Shown here piece after piece: positions 53,985-64,000 of a stretch of 64,000 nucleotides of DNA. Each line of letters opens with the position of its first letter. Position 1 is the stretch's first letter. Origin of the DNA: Acanthococcus lagerstroemiae (lineage: Eukaryota; Arthropoda; Insecta; Hemiptera; Eriococcidae). The notes beneath the pieces were generated by a model that was not told where the DNA came from, ran no database searches, and saw nothing but the letters and a program-made list of their open reading frames with translations. The position numbers and the translations under genes are program-made. Where the stretch lies: assembly GCA_031841125.1 (NCBI GenBank), contig CM063110.1:51683946-51747945 (forward strand). The letters are read 5' to 3'.

Positions 53985-54730
53985 GCCACACGTTCTATTT
54001 TTTCCTTCGCACTGCTGGGAGCAATGAAAACATACGTGTGCCAAGTCACACTATGTTACAGTTTTTATCAGTTCTGCTTTCTAGTTTCAATAATTTCTAG
54101 GCGTTTTCTGTCACTTTGGACAGCTTATTGTCGTTTTTGACCTGGTGTGGTCATTTTCAATTCCGCACACTTTCGGGAGTAATGAAAACATACGTGTGCC
54201 AGGTCACGCCATGATTGCAAAGTCAACCCGTATTACTATTTCCATGAACTCTGTTTTCTAGTTCCAGTAATTTCTAGGCGTTTTTAGTCGCTTTGGATAG
54301 CTTATTGTCGTTTTTGATCAGGTGTGGTCATTTTCAATTCCGCGCACTTTTGGGAGTAATGAAAACATACGTGTGTCAAGTCACCCTGAGGTTGCAAAAT
54401 CAACCCGTGTTACGATTTTCATAAGCTCTGCTTTCTAGTTTCAGTAATTTCTAGGCGTTTTTAGTCGCTTTGGACAGCTTATTTCGTTTTTAATCAGATG
54501 TGGTAATTTTCAATTGCGCGCACTTCTGTGAATAATGAAAACATACGTGTGCCAAGTCACCCCGTGACTGCAAAGTCAACCCGTGTTAGAATCTTCATGA
54601 ACTCTGCTTTTTAGTTTCTGTAATTTCTAGGCATTTTTGGTCGCTCTGGGCAACTTATTGTCGTTTTTGATCACATGTGGTCACTTTCAATTCCACAGAC
54701 TGTTTCTCACTTTCCGTTAATTCACGGCAC
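53985..54730 (+). repeat. Satellite-like array, about four units of ~177 bp
   Basis: AATGAAAACATACGTGTG occurs at 54023, 54181, 54358 and 54534 (steps 158, 177, 176). Each unit goes on with AAGTCA or GGTCAC, TTTCTAGGCGTTTT or a variant, and TTTTGATCAGGTGTGGTCA or a variant. Units differ by scattered substitutions. The units carry no open frame of note. Confidence 0.88.
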
Positions 54731-56361
54731 TTTTGAATTGTTCGCCAGTTTTGTTAATTTCTGTTCATTTTCAGTCATATCAGGTATAGCTAATTTGCAG
54801 GGGCGGATTTGGGGGATAATCGCTCTGTGATATTTTTGACATTTTCATGTCTTTACTTTGGAACACAATCGAAAAAAGCGTTAGTTTGGTGGGGGACAAA
54901 AAATGGCGTTACGGGCTAGCTAGGCTGGCTCGCAGCGGCGAGGGGGGGCGTTACTTTGCAGCGTGACGAAAATAGCGTTACGGCCTGGCTAGGCTGGCTA
55001 GCTGACTGGTTGACTGAATGTCTTTTTTCTTATAAACATTTTTATGTCTTTACTTCGGCGCCCAGAAGGAAAAAAACGTTACATTTTGTGCGTTACATTT
55101 CTGACTGACTGAATGATGAATGACTGACCCGATTGACCTGACTGACCGCGCAGGGCCATGCATACGCGTACTTCTTCCAACCATTCTCAGTATTGAAAAT
55201 TTCCATGGAATTAACAACAAGGCTGCAGACTGCAGTTGCGCAGCAACAACACGGCTGCAAAATATAGTTGCACAGGGCGCAGCAAAGTTAAATTCTAGAC
55301 ATGAAAATGCTCTCCCGTTATTGCAGACGGGTCTGCAACATGACGAAATTTCATTAAATTTCTCCTGAAATTCAAAAATTACTCGCGAATGTGTTCTGTT
55401 CCATTAAATTTATGGAGGTCAACATCATGAAAATTTCAGCTTTGTTTCAACCTTTCAGATAACGTTCGATACTCAGCTTGAACCTTCGGCTTTTGACTTA
55501 CTAGTCTTTAACAGGAGTCCAGAGTACTCCATTTTCAAAAACGAAATTTGACCTTCAGTTTGGGGAGGTGGAGAAGAAAAATTTTTCGACCAATAATATT
55601 CTTTAAAAATTAAAAATTCACTGACAAAATTTGAAAAAAATTAAAAATTGCCAATTTTTTAATTGAAAAAAAAATCATATAAAATGAAAAATTGAAATGA
55701 ACCGTTTCAAAATTTGCCGACTGCCAAATTATTGGAGGGAGGGGGTAAACACCCACGTCCCCTATAGTTTCGTCCCTGGCCATCTATCGAAGGTTGGCTA
55801 ACCAATGGCTACCTGCACTTTTGATATTGTCTTTCTGAATAGATCCAGCGATGTTCAACCTAGCCAACTATGCACAAGTCAACCCTGAATTCTGCCGCCT
55901 GCCAACAGATCTCCGTCCATTGATCCTGCTTTCCAAGATCAGGCGTAATGTCCCGTATTTTTCATCTCTCAATACCTGGAAGCCTATTGTGGCGAAGGCT
56001 CGGTTCTAAGACGGTACCGGACCATACACCTACCTTTACCTTCTCTAACTTTGGAGGTTTAGGTCCCTGATCGTGCGATCAATCTCCAACACGACCTGCA
56101 CTCTCGACTCGAGCGTTAACCGTCCATGCGATTACTCAGCACGGAACATGATGACATCGAGCGAGAGGGTTGCTAGAGGGTTAAGAGAGAGAGAGAAAGA
56201 GAGAGAGCGACACCGATAGACCTGATTATGTGAAATAATATCAACAACAAAAATAAGTTTCGGTTCGCTCCATCGTTTATTCGGACTATTTACATTATAT
56301 ACAGGTTATTCACGAGTATATCTGTGAGTATTAAGGTTACAAAATCGCACTTCGCGACACT
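54731..56361. other. No gene recognised; repeat fragment and microsatellite
   Basis: CAGGGGCGGATTTGGGGG at 54798 and TTTCGTCCCTGG at about 55771 look like hAT-type ends but do not match each other. 55190-55295 is a copy of the CTGCAG/GCGCAGCAAAG repeat. 56185-56210 is a GA microsatellite. A short open frame at 55120-55368 lies in repeat. Confidence 0.5.
55190..55295 (+). repeat. Dispersed GCGCAGCAAAG repeat, copy with TTTCCATGGAA module
   Basis: GAAAATTTCCATGGAATT, AAGGCTGCAGACTGCAG, TTGCGCAGCAACAACACGG and GCACAGGGCGCAGCAAAG follow one another; reversed versions build the cluster at 4.4-5.2 kb. Confidence 0.65.
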
Positions 56362-56480
56362 TATTATGAAACTCTTATCACGATACCACAAATCGTTACA
56401 GTGGTAACTAGATACCTACAGTTTACTGTACAAGTTACCACTGTAACGATTTGTGGTATCGTAATAAAAGTTTCATAATA
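56362..56480. repeat. Long hairpin, 48-bp arms
   Basis: 56362-56409 and 56433-56480 are inverted repeats with two mismatches (ACGATACCACAAATCGTTAC / GTAACGATTTGTGGTATCGT) separated by 23 bp. A short snap-back MITE or a hairpin-RNA source are both possible; no other copy was seen. Confidence 0.85.
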
Positions 56481-56894
56481 GGTTTCCTGGCCTAGATATT
56501 GCAGTTTTTTTTTCTTAATAACGCTTAGCAATTATTCAGGTTCCTTCTGCATTCTGTTAAGAACTTCGCCATTCGTTGATTTTTGGGTCCACGAAATCTT
56601 CAGTATTCTACAGTAGCAGTACTTGCATCTCCACCGCCTGTATTTTCCTTTTTATGCTTGAATCCATAGTCCAGCTTTCGATTGGAAACGGTGTAAAGTG
56701 AGTGTAGGTTTGTTGATCAACTAAAATATCATTTCAAGCCGCTGAATTCCAGGAGTAGTGCTATGTGTTTTCGCATTGTATTCTCCAGATAGCGAAATTG
56801 TGGATAGTTTGAGGCTCAAGGCGTCATCTGAATAGGGAGATCACAGCGTCCCTGCCAACTGTAATCAAAAGTGCTTTAAAGTAATGAATTTGTA
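56481..56894. other. No gene recognised
   Basis: Possibly the more decayed upstream part of the following LINE relic, but no motif could be read. Confidence 0.45.
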
Positions 56895-56914
56895 TTCACA
56901 AGCGGTGGAATTGG

Positions 56915-57300
56915 CATGGCTAAAGCTGCATTCAACAACCTCAGCAAAGTGCTTGGAAATCGAACGATGAAAGCTGTTGCTACATACGGACAGTTCTAAA
57001 ATATGCTTGCAAAATACGGACCATGAGCGCGAAATGCGAAAAATAAAATAACGGCTTTCGAGATGTGATGTTACTGAAGACTATTAAGGATCTCAAAAGA
57101 CTTTGTATAAACAACAAACCAGTCTTAGCAAGAATTGGAGAAGAACGGAAAATCGTAGTCGTGGATATTAAGAACAGGAAAATGAAATATTTAGCACATA
57201 AAATTCTAGAAAACGGTATTTTTATGCTAGCGATATAAGGAAGGACACAAGGTAAAACATCAAGGGGAAGGAAATACTTAGAACTGATGGCAACCAACTC
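56915..57300 (+). pseudogene. LINE reverse transcriptase C-terminal relic
   Basis: The plus strand reads GGIGMAKAAFNNLSKVLGNR and TMKAVATYGQF then a stop, ARNAKNKITAFEM...RLLRIS, and after a frame change RIGEERKIVVVDIKNRKMKY, LAHKILENGIFMLAI, a stop, and GKTSRGRKYLELM. These match the post-catalytic region of many metazoan LINEs, in which IK-RK--YLGH-L is followed by GKRS-GRR. Several stops and shifts are present and the catalytic core is gone. The 177-codon open frame on the minus strand (56980-57513) is antisense to this and is not a gene. Confidence 0.8.
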
Positions 57301-57449
57301 ACCAGCCAACTCACCTTGCAAGATTCTGGAAGACGTTATCACATACGCTAGAAACCGAATAACATAGACAAAAACCAGATACACGCAATCTCCTGCCAAG
57401 GAGAAGCAACTACGACAATGATAACGGACCGAAAACATCTCACCATTTT

Positions 57450-57705
57450 GACATGGATATGTGTAATGACTTGTTAGGCGAAAGAGAAGAATTCCATAGA
57501 AGACGCTCCGCAAAAAACGTTCCGCAGAAAAACGTTACTATCGTGATGTAGTTGCCTATTTCTCTTTACACGGTCATTCGTTCCCTCAGGTTTTGACCGG
57601 CCGACACGGAAAATGCCGAGTGACACCGAGAATGGACGACTAGATAAGGCACTGGAATGCGGGTATGCGCGTCAACATGGTCGCCTGGACCTTATATCCA
57701 TGTAA
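57450..57705. mobile_element. TIR element, uninterrupted relative of the 44-46 kb outer element
   Basis: ACATGGATAT (57451-57460) is inverted at ATATCCATGT (57694-57703). In between are GTTCCGCAGAAAAACGTTAC, GACCGGCCGACACGGAAAA, GAATGGACGACTAGATAAGG and GGGTATGCGC, in the same order as the flanks of the nested insertions at 44-46 kb. No coding capacity. Confidence 0.8.
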
Positions 57706-58998
57706 CAATGTCCTTTATACAGCGATTTTTAGATTTTTGGTCTTCTTCTACCCATGAACGAAATGAAACCATTTTAAGTGGATAGAAAGTCTGCTGACTT
57801 CATATCTATTAAGGTACCGAATCAGCGAATTTTCCACCTATTAAAATGTTATCATTTCGTCATTACCGGGTACGACATCCGACAAAACAAAAGTGCAAGA
57901 CCGTTTTTCAGTATACAAGCGTAGATCTGACTACCCGATATGGAATAAAGTAATCGGGTATTTTTTTCCCACCAATTTGTGAAAACGTTCGGTATGCGAA
58001 AGTCCTTAATTAGGTATATTGCGGATCGAAATTAAACTTGTCCTATCGTTTATACGAGCAACTATATTGATTAAAAACATTATTATCTCGCGTCATCAAT
58101 CACGTAACCGTTTTCAATCGCAGGAAGAGGTTAAGTTGTTAATTACACCGGTTATTAAGGAAAAACAATTTCAGCCAGTATCTTTCTAGATTATTTTCCA
58201 TCGTTTCATTCTGGTGCCAAGTGATGCTTATGGTTTTTTTTTGTTCTTTTTCAAACTTTATCAAACGAACATTAGGTATCCGCGTAAAACGATGAAGCCT
58301 ATCTTGAAAACGATAAAAATGGAAATGTTCGTGCAAAGAGGTAATTCACGTGTTCCTGTGGATGAGTCACAAAAGGAGAGCTACACTAATTGAAATTTAT
58401 CAGGAATTTTATGATAAGTATCATTTTTAAATAGGCTATTGTTTAAAATTCTTTTATCCTTTGTTAAACCGAAAACAGAAGAATGTTCGTTATCATTCAA
58501 TTCGTGGTTGATCGAAATTGAGCAAAACGGAACTGAGAGAACCGCCATCTGAAAAAGTAACACTCCCGGATTTGACGTATTCCTCGATGAAGGGAATTTC
58601 TTTTTTTTCGTGAATAGGTAAGCCCCGATCACACTGGAAGGGCAATGGGGACACAATTCCCTCTCGTAATGTAGAAAAATCTAAATTTAAAATGCTTCAA
58701 GAATGGGTGACCAGCAGATAAATCTTACAATAACTAGCTCTTTCCATGTAGGCCTATCAAAACCTGGTCCGGCCACCTCCACCGCCAAAACAAAGACAGA
58801 ATTGTTATTCCAAAATGCAGTCAGGCAAAAGTGCCTGATGGCTGTCAAACCGAAGTATAGTCAACTAATCCATGAGACAAGCAAAAAGTAAGATAGACAA
58901 GCGAATAGACAAACAGGCAGATAAGCATTTATTTTTGCAATACTGGATTCATATGAAGGATGAAGTAGGGCAAATTCCTGACAGCGTTCAGTTGGGAA
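57706..58998. other. No gene recognised
   Basis: Unique AT-rich DNA; open frames at 58139-58336 (-), 58381-58656 (-) and 58703-58891 (+) have no recognisable domain. Confidence 0.55.
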
Positions 58999-59418
58999 GA
59001 GGGCGTCCATTAATTACGTGAGGTGTTCAGGGGGGAGGGGGTCGAGCTGAATCTCACCCAATCTCACGCGGGGGTGAAGGTGGAGGTCTCGACAAATATC
59101 ACGTAATATTTTCCCTGTAAAAAACTCTGTAAAATTACAAAAAAATTGGGTAAAATTAAAGTAGAATATGTTTTTTGAATAAAATATGCAAAATCTGACA
59201 CGATAATATTTATCATTCACTAGTCTTAAATAAAAATGATAATGCAAATTGTGTTGTTTAAATAACTCCAACACATTTACACTGAAATTACAAATTTTGA
59301 AAAATTTCACGTGAGATGTGGGGTCGGGGGAGGGGGTCGAGGTAAATCTTACGACATCTCCCCAGGGGTCGGGTCAGAAAATCATCAACAACGCCTCACG
59401 TAATTAATGGATGCTCTC
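58999..59418. mobile_element. 420-bp MITE with CCATTAATTACGTGAGG ends
   Basis: The left end GAGGGCGTCCATTAATTACG, then TGAGGTGTT, is inverted at AACGCCTCACGTAATTAATG, then GATGCTCTC, with four mismatches over 29 bp. Subterminal blocks GGGGGAGGGGGTCGAG and TCACG also occur toward both ends. The centre is AT-rich and non-coding. Confidence 0.85.
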
Positions 59419-59534
59419 AAAAGGCACCAGCTAAATAAAGTGATCATGATAAGGGGTAAGTTTAAGTTGAAACGAAAATGAAGGGGAAATGGGAAGAACG
59501 AAGAAAAAATGAGTTTTTTCTGGTACATTGTGAT

Positions 59535-59723
59535 CAGGCCCTGCGCTAGGCACGGGCAAAGCGGGCCCTTGCCCGGGCACCCAATTTGTAGGGGCGGCAT
59601 TTCATCAATCATCATGGTATTATGGCCCCTTAAAAAATATTTGTAATAATAAATAAAATAAATAGTCTTGTATCAAATGTTCCTCCATTGCCCGCCGCGA
59701 CAAAATCTCTAGCGCCGGGCCTG
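59535..59723. mobile_element. 189-bp hAT-type MITE with perfect 8-bp duplication
   Basis: The left end CAGGCCCTGCGCTAG and right end CTAGCGCCGGGCCTG form a 15-bp inverted repeat with one mismatch. ATTGTGAT flanks both sides (59527-59534 and 59724-59731). Internal GCGGGCCCTTGCCCGGGCAC and ATTGCCCGCCGCGAC are roughly inverted. No coding sequence; its hAT source is not in this window. Confidence 0.93.
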
Positions 59724-59739
59724 ATTGTGATGATTTGCC

Positions 59740-61060
59740 ACAGGGCCCACTCTAACTATTCAGCATTGGTCTTCGAGATTCTGAAATAAGTCTGAAAGAG
59801 GCATAATGAGTTTTAAACAAGTCTGTGAGTTTGAAAGAGTCTTGATCTAGCCTAGACTATTCTTAGCTAATCTTCGACAGGTTAGGAAAAATCTTCCAAG
59901 AGTCTTGAACAAGTTTTGGAGTGTCTTATATAGCCTCAAGTCTGGACGTGCCTTAATAAAGTTCGAGAGGGAACTTAACAGACCCTTCAAGTAGTCTTGA
60001 AAAGTCTTAAGAAGTTTCAAACGAGCATTGATGAGTCATACTATCGTAACTAGTTTCAAGAAGCCGCAAGCAAGAATGGACAATTGTCATTAAGTCTTGA
60101 AAACAAGTTAGCGATAATCTAAGAATCCTATACGAGTCTATCTTTAGCAAGTACGGAAGGGCCCTTAAAAGTCTTGACGAAGTCTGTAAGTCTTAAAATT
60201 ACGTCTGAGAAAGTCGTAAAAAGTTTTGCTCCAGTCTAGAGTGGTCTTAAGTACATTCGGAAGAATCTTGAAGCGTTTTAAATTAGTTTAAGAAAGTCTT
60301 ATAAAACCAAACCAAGACTTGATCAGCTATCTGCCGTAAAATACACTTTAGAAGAGTTCGAAAAGTTTCACACGGATCTTGAACCGCCGGTGAGCCGTAT
60401 ACACAAAAATCTTATTGATCTTTAACAAACTCTGGCAGCAGTGTCGTAGTTACACCAGTTTTTTCTTCTTTTTTGTTCAATTTTCAAAAAATAATTTCCC
60501 TTTTTTTTCAGTTGTCTCAGTTTAATGCATGAAAACGGATTCTTGGGTTTCGGGGAGGAGAAGGAGGGAACCCTCCAGTAACAAAGCCACACTGTCTGGC
60601 AGAGTCCTAAAGAATTCTAAATGAACATTGGCAAGCCTTTCATTGTCTTACAGCTTCTCTGAACGTGTCTCAAACAGGATTAGAAAATAATAAATTATAC
60701 TATGTATTATGTACCTACATTGACTTGAAAACGTATCGGCGATAGTCTCAGAACCTTGTTCGAATATAAAATAGTCGTAATCTTTAAACATATACAGACG
60801 AGTTGAAAAGTTTTCTAGAGAGTCTTCAGATTAAATCAGGGAGAGCGGCAAACAGAAGTGAATGAGTTTTGTGCAGTGTAAATGAGTCTCAAACAAGTTT
60901 GGAAGTGCCGTTTAAAGAATCTCAAACAAGAAGTCTTCAGGAATCGTAATAACGTTTGAATCGAGTTCTGATCAGTCTTAGAAAGCTTGGAACGGTTCTT
61001 AAATACATACGTCTGGAAGGGCATCAGAGGGTCTTAAAGAGTAGGATGGTTTAAAATTTG
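59740..61060. repeat. 1.3-kb degenerate AGTCTT tract
   Basis: Dozens of variants of GAGTCTTGAA, AAGTCTT, AGTTTGGAAG and GTCTTAAGA recur every 15-40 bp without a fixed period. 60420-60560 is a non-repetitive break. No open frame of interest. Similar tracts lie at 29.2, 35.0 and 63.8 kb. Confidence 0.65.
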
Positions 61061-61104
61061 GTGATTTTTGAAATGGTTTACTCCCAGTGGTTAAACTTGT
61101 TCCT

Positions 61105-61253
61105 CCCGATGTGCAATCAGTTACCCTCTAGTTATCCGCGGAAAAGTTATCCATTTGCAACCCTCGGATACCCTAAGATTACCCAGAAACCCGTCAGTTA
61201 CCCTTGGTTCCCCTCTAGTTACCAGGGGAACTGGCGGGATTTTGCGTATCGGG
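61105..61253. mobile_element. CCCGATGCGCA MITE, copy 3
   Basis: Starts CCCGATGTGCAATCAGTTAC, contains CCGCGGAAAAGTTATCC, and ends CTGGCGGGATTTTGCGTATCGGG in shorter pieces matching copies 1 and 2. Confidence 0.82.
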
Positions 61254-62050
61254 CTTTTGGACTGAAAACCCGCACTAACCAAGAATTTTTTTTTAATCAA
61301 ACAATTTTGAGGGGTTCTGTCGGGGGAGGGTTAACCCTGTTAAAATGAAAATAAATAAATAAAAAATTTCCGTTAGTGAATCTGCAATTTTGGCTTACAT
61401 GTTCCAAAACATTGCGTTCGATCGAAAAAATGGGTTTGACCATAAGAAATCGTTCTCATTAGTGTAATAATGAAGTACCTGCCAAGAATTTTGAGAAAAA
61501 GTCACTCAAAGGTCAATGGCCTCTCAGACTTGGAGTAAAATGTATAAGTACTTTTTTGACCTTTAAACATCAGATACAAAATTTTTACATCCTAACCCGA
61601 CCTAAAATTCGAGCAGCCCCTGACAGGGTGCGCTATGGGCCTGATTACAGACTACAGAGATTAAATAAAAGCGTGAAACGATTGTTTACTCGAATTTCAG
61701 AGCCGTTAAATCCATTTATGAATTTTTTGGTCAGACTCACATTTTGAAGGCTCCACTGAGGGAGATGGAACCGAAAAGTGATGGGTAATACCGTCAGTTA
61801 TATCGAAAATGAGGTTGTTGGTGTCGCTGAATTCGTTTATAAAGTTGTTTTTTTTTCGGAAAAAAAAAACGACTCATGAGGCATCTAGAAAATTTCAAAA
61901 TTATTTAACTGAAAATTGAAAATTGAAAAATGGTGTATTTCGTTGCCAACTGAGCTAGGCTCGTGTTTAGCAACGGCACTTTTTCTCTCTTTTCTTTTCT
62001 TCCTACAATTTCTTTAGTTAGTGCACTATTCTTTACAATAATTACACATA
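61254..62050. other. No gene recognised
   Basis: Unique, with T and A runs near 61850. GCTAGGCTCGTGTTTAGCAACG near 61953 is probably 3' UTR of the LINE that follows on the opposite strand. Confidence 0.5.
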
Positions 62051-62062
62051 TTGCGGTTGTTA

Positions 62063-62940
62063 TTAGTCGGACTGTATGCTGCGCTGTTTTTTGTTTCTGT
62101 AATTAGTAGTTGTATTAGTAACTGCATTTCGTATCAAAGTTTTGTAAGTTCTGTTGTTAGTTTGTATTATTTTTTCCCTATCCTGCTGATCAAGTTTGTT
62201 AAAGTTTTTGAGTCCAGTGTAAATGCTGTTTGTTTTACCGATGTTAGTTTTTATTTTTGGTAATGTTACTGTAAATTGTGTGTTCCTCATCAGTCTAGTG
62301 TTAGTTTTGCTGTATTTCGTTAGTAAGTTATGTTTCTTCTCGTATTTTATTGCATTTATTTCATGTAGTTTTTCCAAAGTTAGCGCCTTTGTTTCCTCAA
62401 AAAGTTGTACGAAGCTAAATGTTTTTGGTTTTTTGTAAAGTATTTTCAAGAATTTTTTCTTGGTTAACTGTAACTGGTTTTAAATTAGTTTTATAGACTG
62501 CCCCCCAGCTTGAGATTCCATATTGTATTTTTGATTGAACTATCGCTGTGTAAAGTATGCGCTTTACTTCTTGAGAGATTATGTTCCTGATGACTTGAAT
62601 TGAAATAAAAATAGACTTTAATAGTTTTTTTGCTAAATATTTGCCTTGTTGTTTCCAATTTAGATTCTTATCTATTATTATCCCTAATATTTCATAGAGT
62701 CGACGGTATTTATTTGCTGGCAATTATTGTTTAATTGAAAACATTTATCATTTCTATTACACTGATTTGTATGAACGTTAATATCTACTTCCTCGTTGTT
62801 TTTCTTATTTTTTAGTGCAAATTGTACTGATTTAGTTGTTTTTTTTTTGGTTCAGTATCAGTTCATTATCATTCAGCCAGGTTATTACTTTTCTAATATC
62901 TTTTTCGGCTTTTCAGTTTGTCAAAAACAAAGTTTTTGGA
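62063..62940 (-). pseudogene. CR1/jockey-type LINE, C-terminal ORF2 relic
   Basis: Minus strand from about 62940: VITWLNDNELILNQKKTTKS (post-catalytic RT), DINVHTNQCNRNDKCF, then ILGIIIDKNLNWKQQGKYLA and VKRILYTAIVQSKIQYGIS, SWGAVYKTNLKP (62723-62415). After a frame change comes KPKTFSFVQLFEETKALTLE, with KYSKTNTRLMRNTQF, VTLPKIKTNIGKTNSIYTG and FNKLDQQDREKI to a stop at 62063. The order YLG-I-D, YGI--WG, then a polar tail is that of CR1/jockey proteins. It is 5'-truncated before the catalytic FADD and has one to two frame changes. Confidence 0.88.
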
Positions 62941-63430
62941 GTCACTTAATTCGTTCTTGAGATTATTTCAACTGCAACACTTGTAAACAATGGTTCCTAG
63001 GAGACGAAGACGCGAATACTTTTATAATAATCAACTTGTACAGTTTTTTATTCAGGAAACTCCACATATATTGGTCTGTATGAACCAAGACATGAGAAAT
63101 ACCGTTTCTTGAGCCACATGTTGAATTATTTCGACATGTCCCCTGTGAATTAGTTTTGGTAGGAATTACGGTTAAAATAACCTCAAAAATGAATTCAGTG
63201 ACTCTAGAACCCGTATGATCATATACTTGAAGCAGTTTTAAATAATTTTGAAGTTTTCTCGTCCGTACCCCTTGTGGACTAATATTGGTAGAGGCTACCG
63301 TCAAAATAATCTCAAAAATGAAATCAGCGACATTAAAAACGTAATTTTCGATATACTGACAGTACTATCCGTAAAGGTTCGGCTCCCTCAGTGGAGCCTT
63401 GGAAAACGGGATTTGGACCTTAAACCCAAG
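62941..63430. repeat. ~129-bp imperfect tandem duplication
   Basis: TGGTAGGAATTACGGTTAAAA with CTCAAAAATGAATTCAGTGA (63157-63203) is echoed by TGGTAGAGGCTACCGTCAAAA with CTCAAAAATGAAATCAGCGA (63286-63331). No coding region recognised. Confidence 0.6.
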
Positions 63431-64000
63431 TAGACAATCGTTTGCTCGGTTTTATTCGATTTCTGTAGTTTGTAACGCTCAAATCTTAAACCTGTGCTCT
63501 TTTCATCCCAAATTCAGTAAAGAACATTAACCTTTGATTTGATTTTTTTCGAAATTCTCGATAGGTATTCTATCATATTACGCTAATGAGAATGATTTTT
63601 TATAGTCAAACCAAATTTTTAATTGAAATCGATGTCTTGAAAGATTCAAAGCGAAATTGTAGACTTTCTTACAGGGAGTCATATGTTGAACTTGAACTTT
63701 TGGCGGAATCTCTCAATATTGTTCGATTTCAATAAAATTAAGGCTGGCGTAGGTTTGTAAACCAGAAAGAACAAATTAGCTACTGGGAGAAAAATATTTC
63801 AAAACTATTAAAGCACCTTAAATAAATTTGAGAGCATCATAAAAAGTCATAGGCGAGATTTGAATAGCCGTAGAAAACCTTTAGAAAACTTGGAGGAGCT
63901 TAAAAAGTATTAATCGAGTCTGGAAATGTCTTGAGGTTTGGTAACGAAAACTGAAGAGTTTTGGCGTTTCTAAAAAGCTACGTCCCATTCCCCGAGAAAA
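63431..64000. other. No gene recognised
   Basis: AT-rich. From 63780 the loose repetition of CTTAAA, AGTCATAG and GAAAACTTGGAGG words resembles the AGTCTT tracts and is cut by the window end. Confidence 0.5.

Noticed and set aside
53985..54730. CRISPR-like array
   Set aside because: The units repeat over their whole ~177-bp length, with no short constant repeat and unique spacers; the DNA is also eukaryotic.
54798..55782. hAT element bounded by CAGGGGCGGATT and TTTCGTCCCTGG
   Set aside because: The two ends belong to different-looking termini and there is no matching 8-bp duplication.
56980..57513. 177-codon open frame on the minus strand with hydrophobic stretches
   Set aside because: It is antisense to the LINE relic read on the plus strand and extends into the adjoining TIR element.

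Overview
The window looks like eukaryotic, most likely insect, nuclear DNA. It is AT-rich, has no operons, and its coding matches are metazoan selfish elements: mariner, ZMYM-type hAT, FLYWCH-MULE, RTE, R1/LOA and CR1/jockey LINEs, and a tRNA-derived SINE. The mix would fit a hemipteran, but nothing here proves the order. No host protein-coding gene could be recognised with confidence. Only a weak 46-bp splice-bounded exon candidate (47.4 kb), a tail-to-tail pair of small membrane-like reading frames (43.6-44.0 kb) and some GC-richer unique stretches (11.0-11.5, 24.0-25.1, 36.6-38.3 kb) could belong to host genes.

Layout. 0-5.2 kb: repeats and unique AT-rich DNA. 5.7-6.8 kb: decayed hAT transposase (-). 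7.7-10.1 kb: 5'-truncated RTE-like LINE (+) between perfect 61-bp target-site duplications. 12.05-17.2 kb: complete but defective hAT element with an exact 8-bp duplication, split by a 3.5-kb LOA/R1-group LINE (-) that keeps a 1,076-codon endonuclease-RT-RNase H frame. 18.3-19.8 kb: CR1/jockey LINE relic (-) split by a hAT-like element. 20.7-21.4 kb: internally deleted mariner (-). 22.0-22.9 kb: 3' end of an R1-clade LINE (+). 25.9-29.2 kb: two hAT-type MITEs and a tRNA-derived SINE. 29.7-33.4 kb: array of a hairpin-containing repeat. 38.6-40.5 kb: MULE relic. 40.8-41.7 kb: two TIR elements. 43.6-46.9 kb: inverted small-ORF pair followed by a nested stack in which a foldback element and a 466-bp MITE both sit in one older TIR element. 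49.2-50.2, 56.9-57.4 and 62.1-62.9 kb: further LINE relics. 51.4, 52.8 and 61.1 kb: one MITE family. 54.0-54.7 kb: ~177-bp satellite. 58.9-59.7 kb: two more MITEs. 59.8-61.1 kb: a long degenerate repeat tract.

The elements record a relative history. Three insertions can be removed on paper (12.98/16.5 kb, 18.75/19.55 kb, 44-46.8 kb); the interrupted reading frame or target then rejoins, and for the 44-46 kb stack a related unfilled copy lies at 57.5 kb. Most boundaries below come from matching repeats by eye; percentages and family names are not database results.
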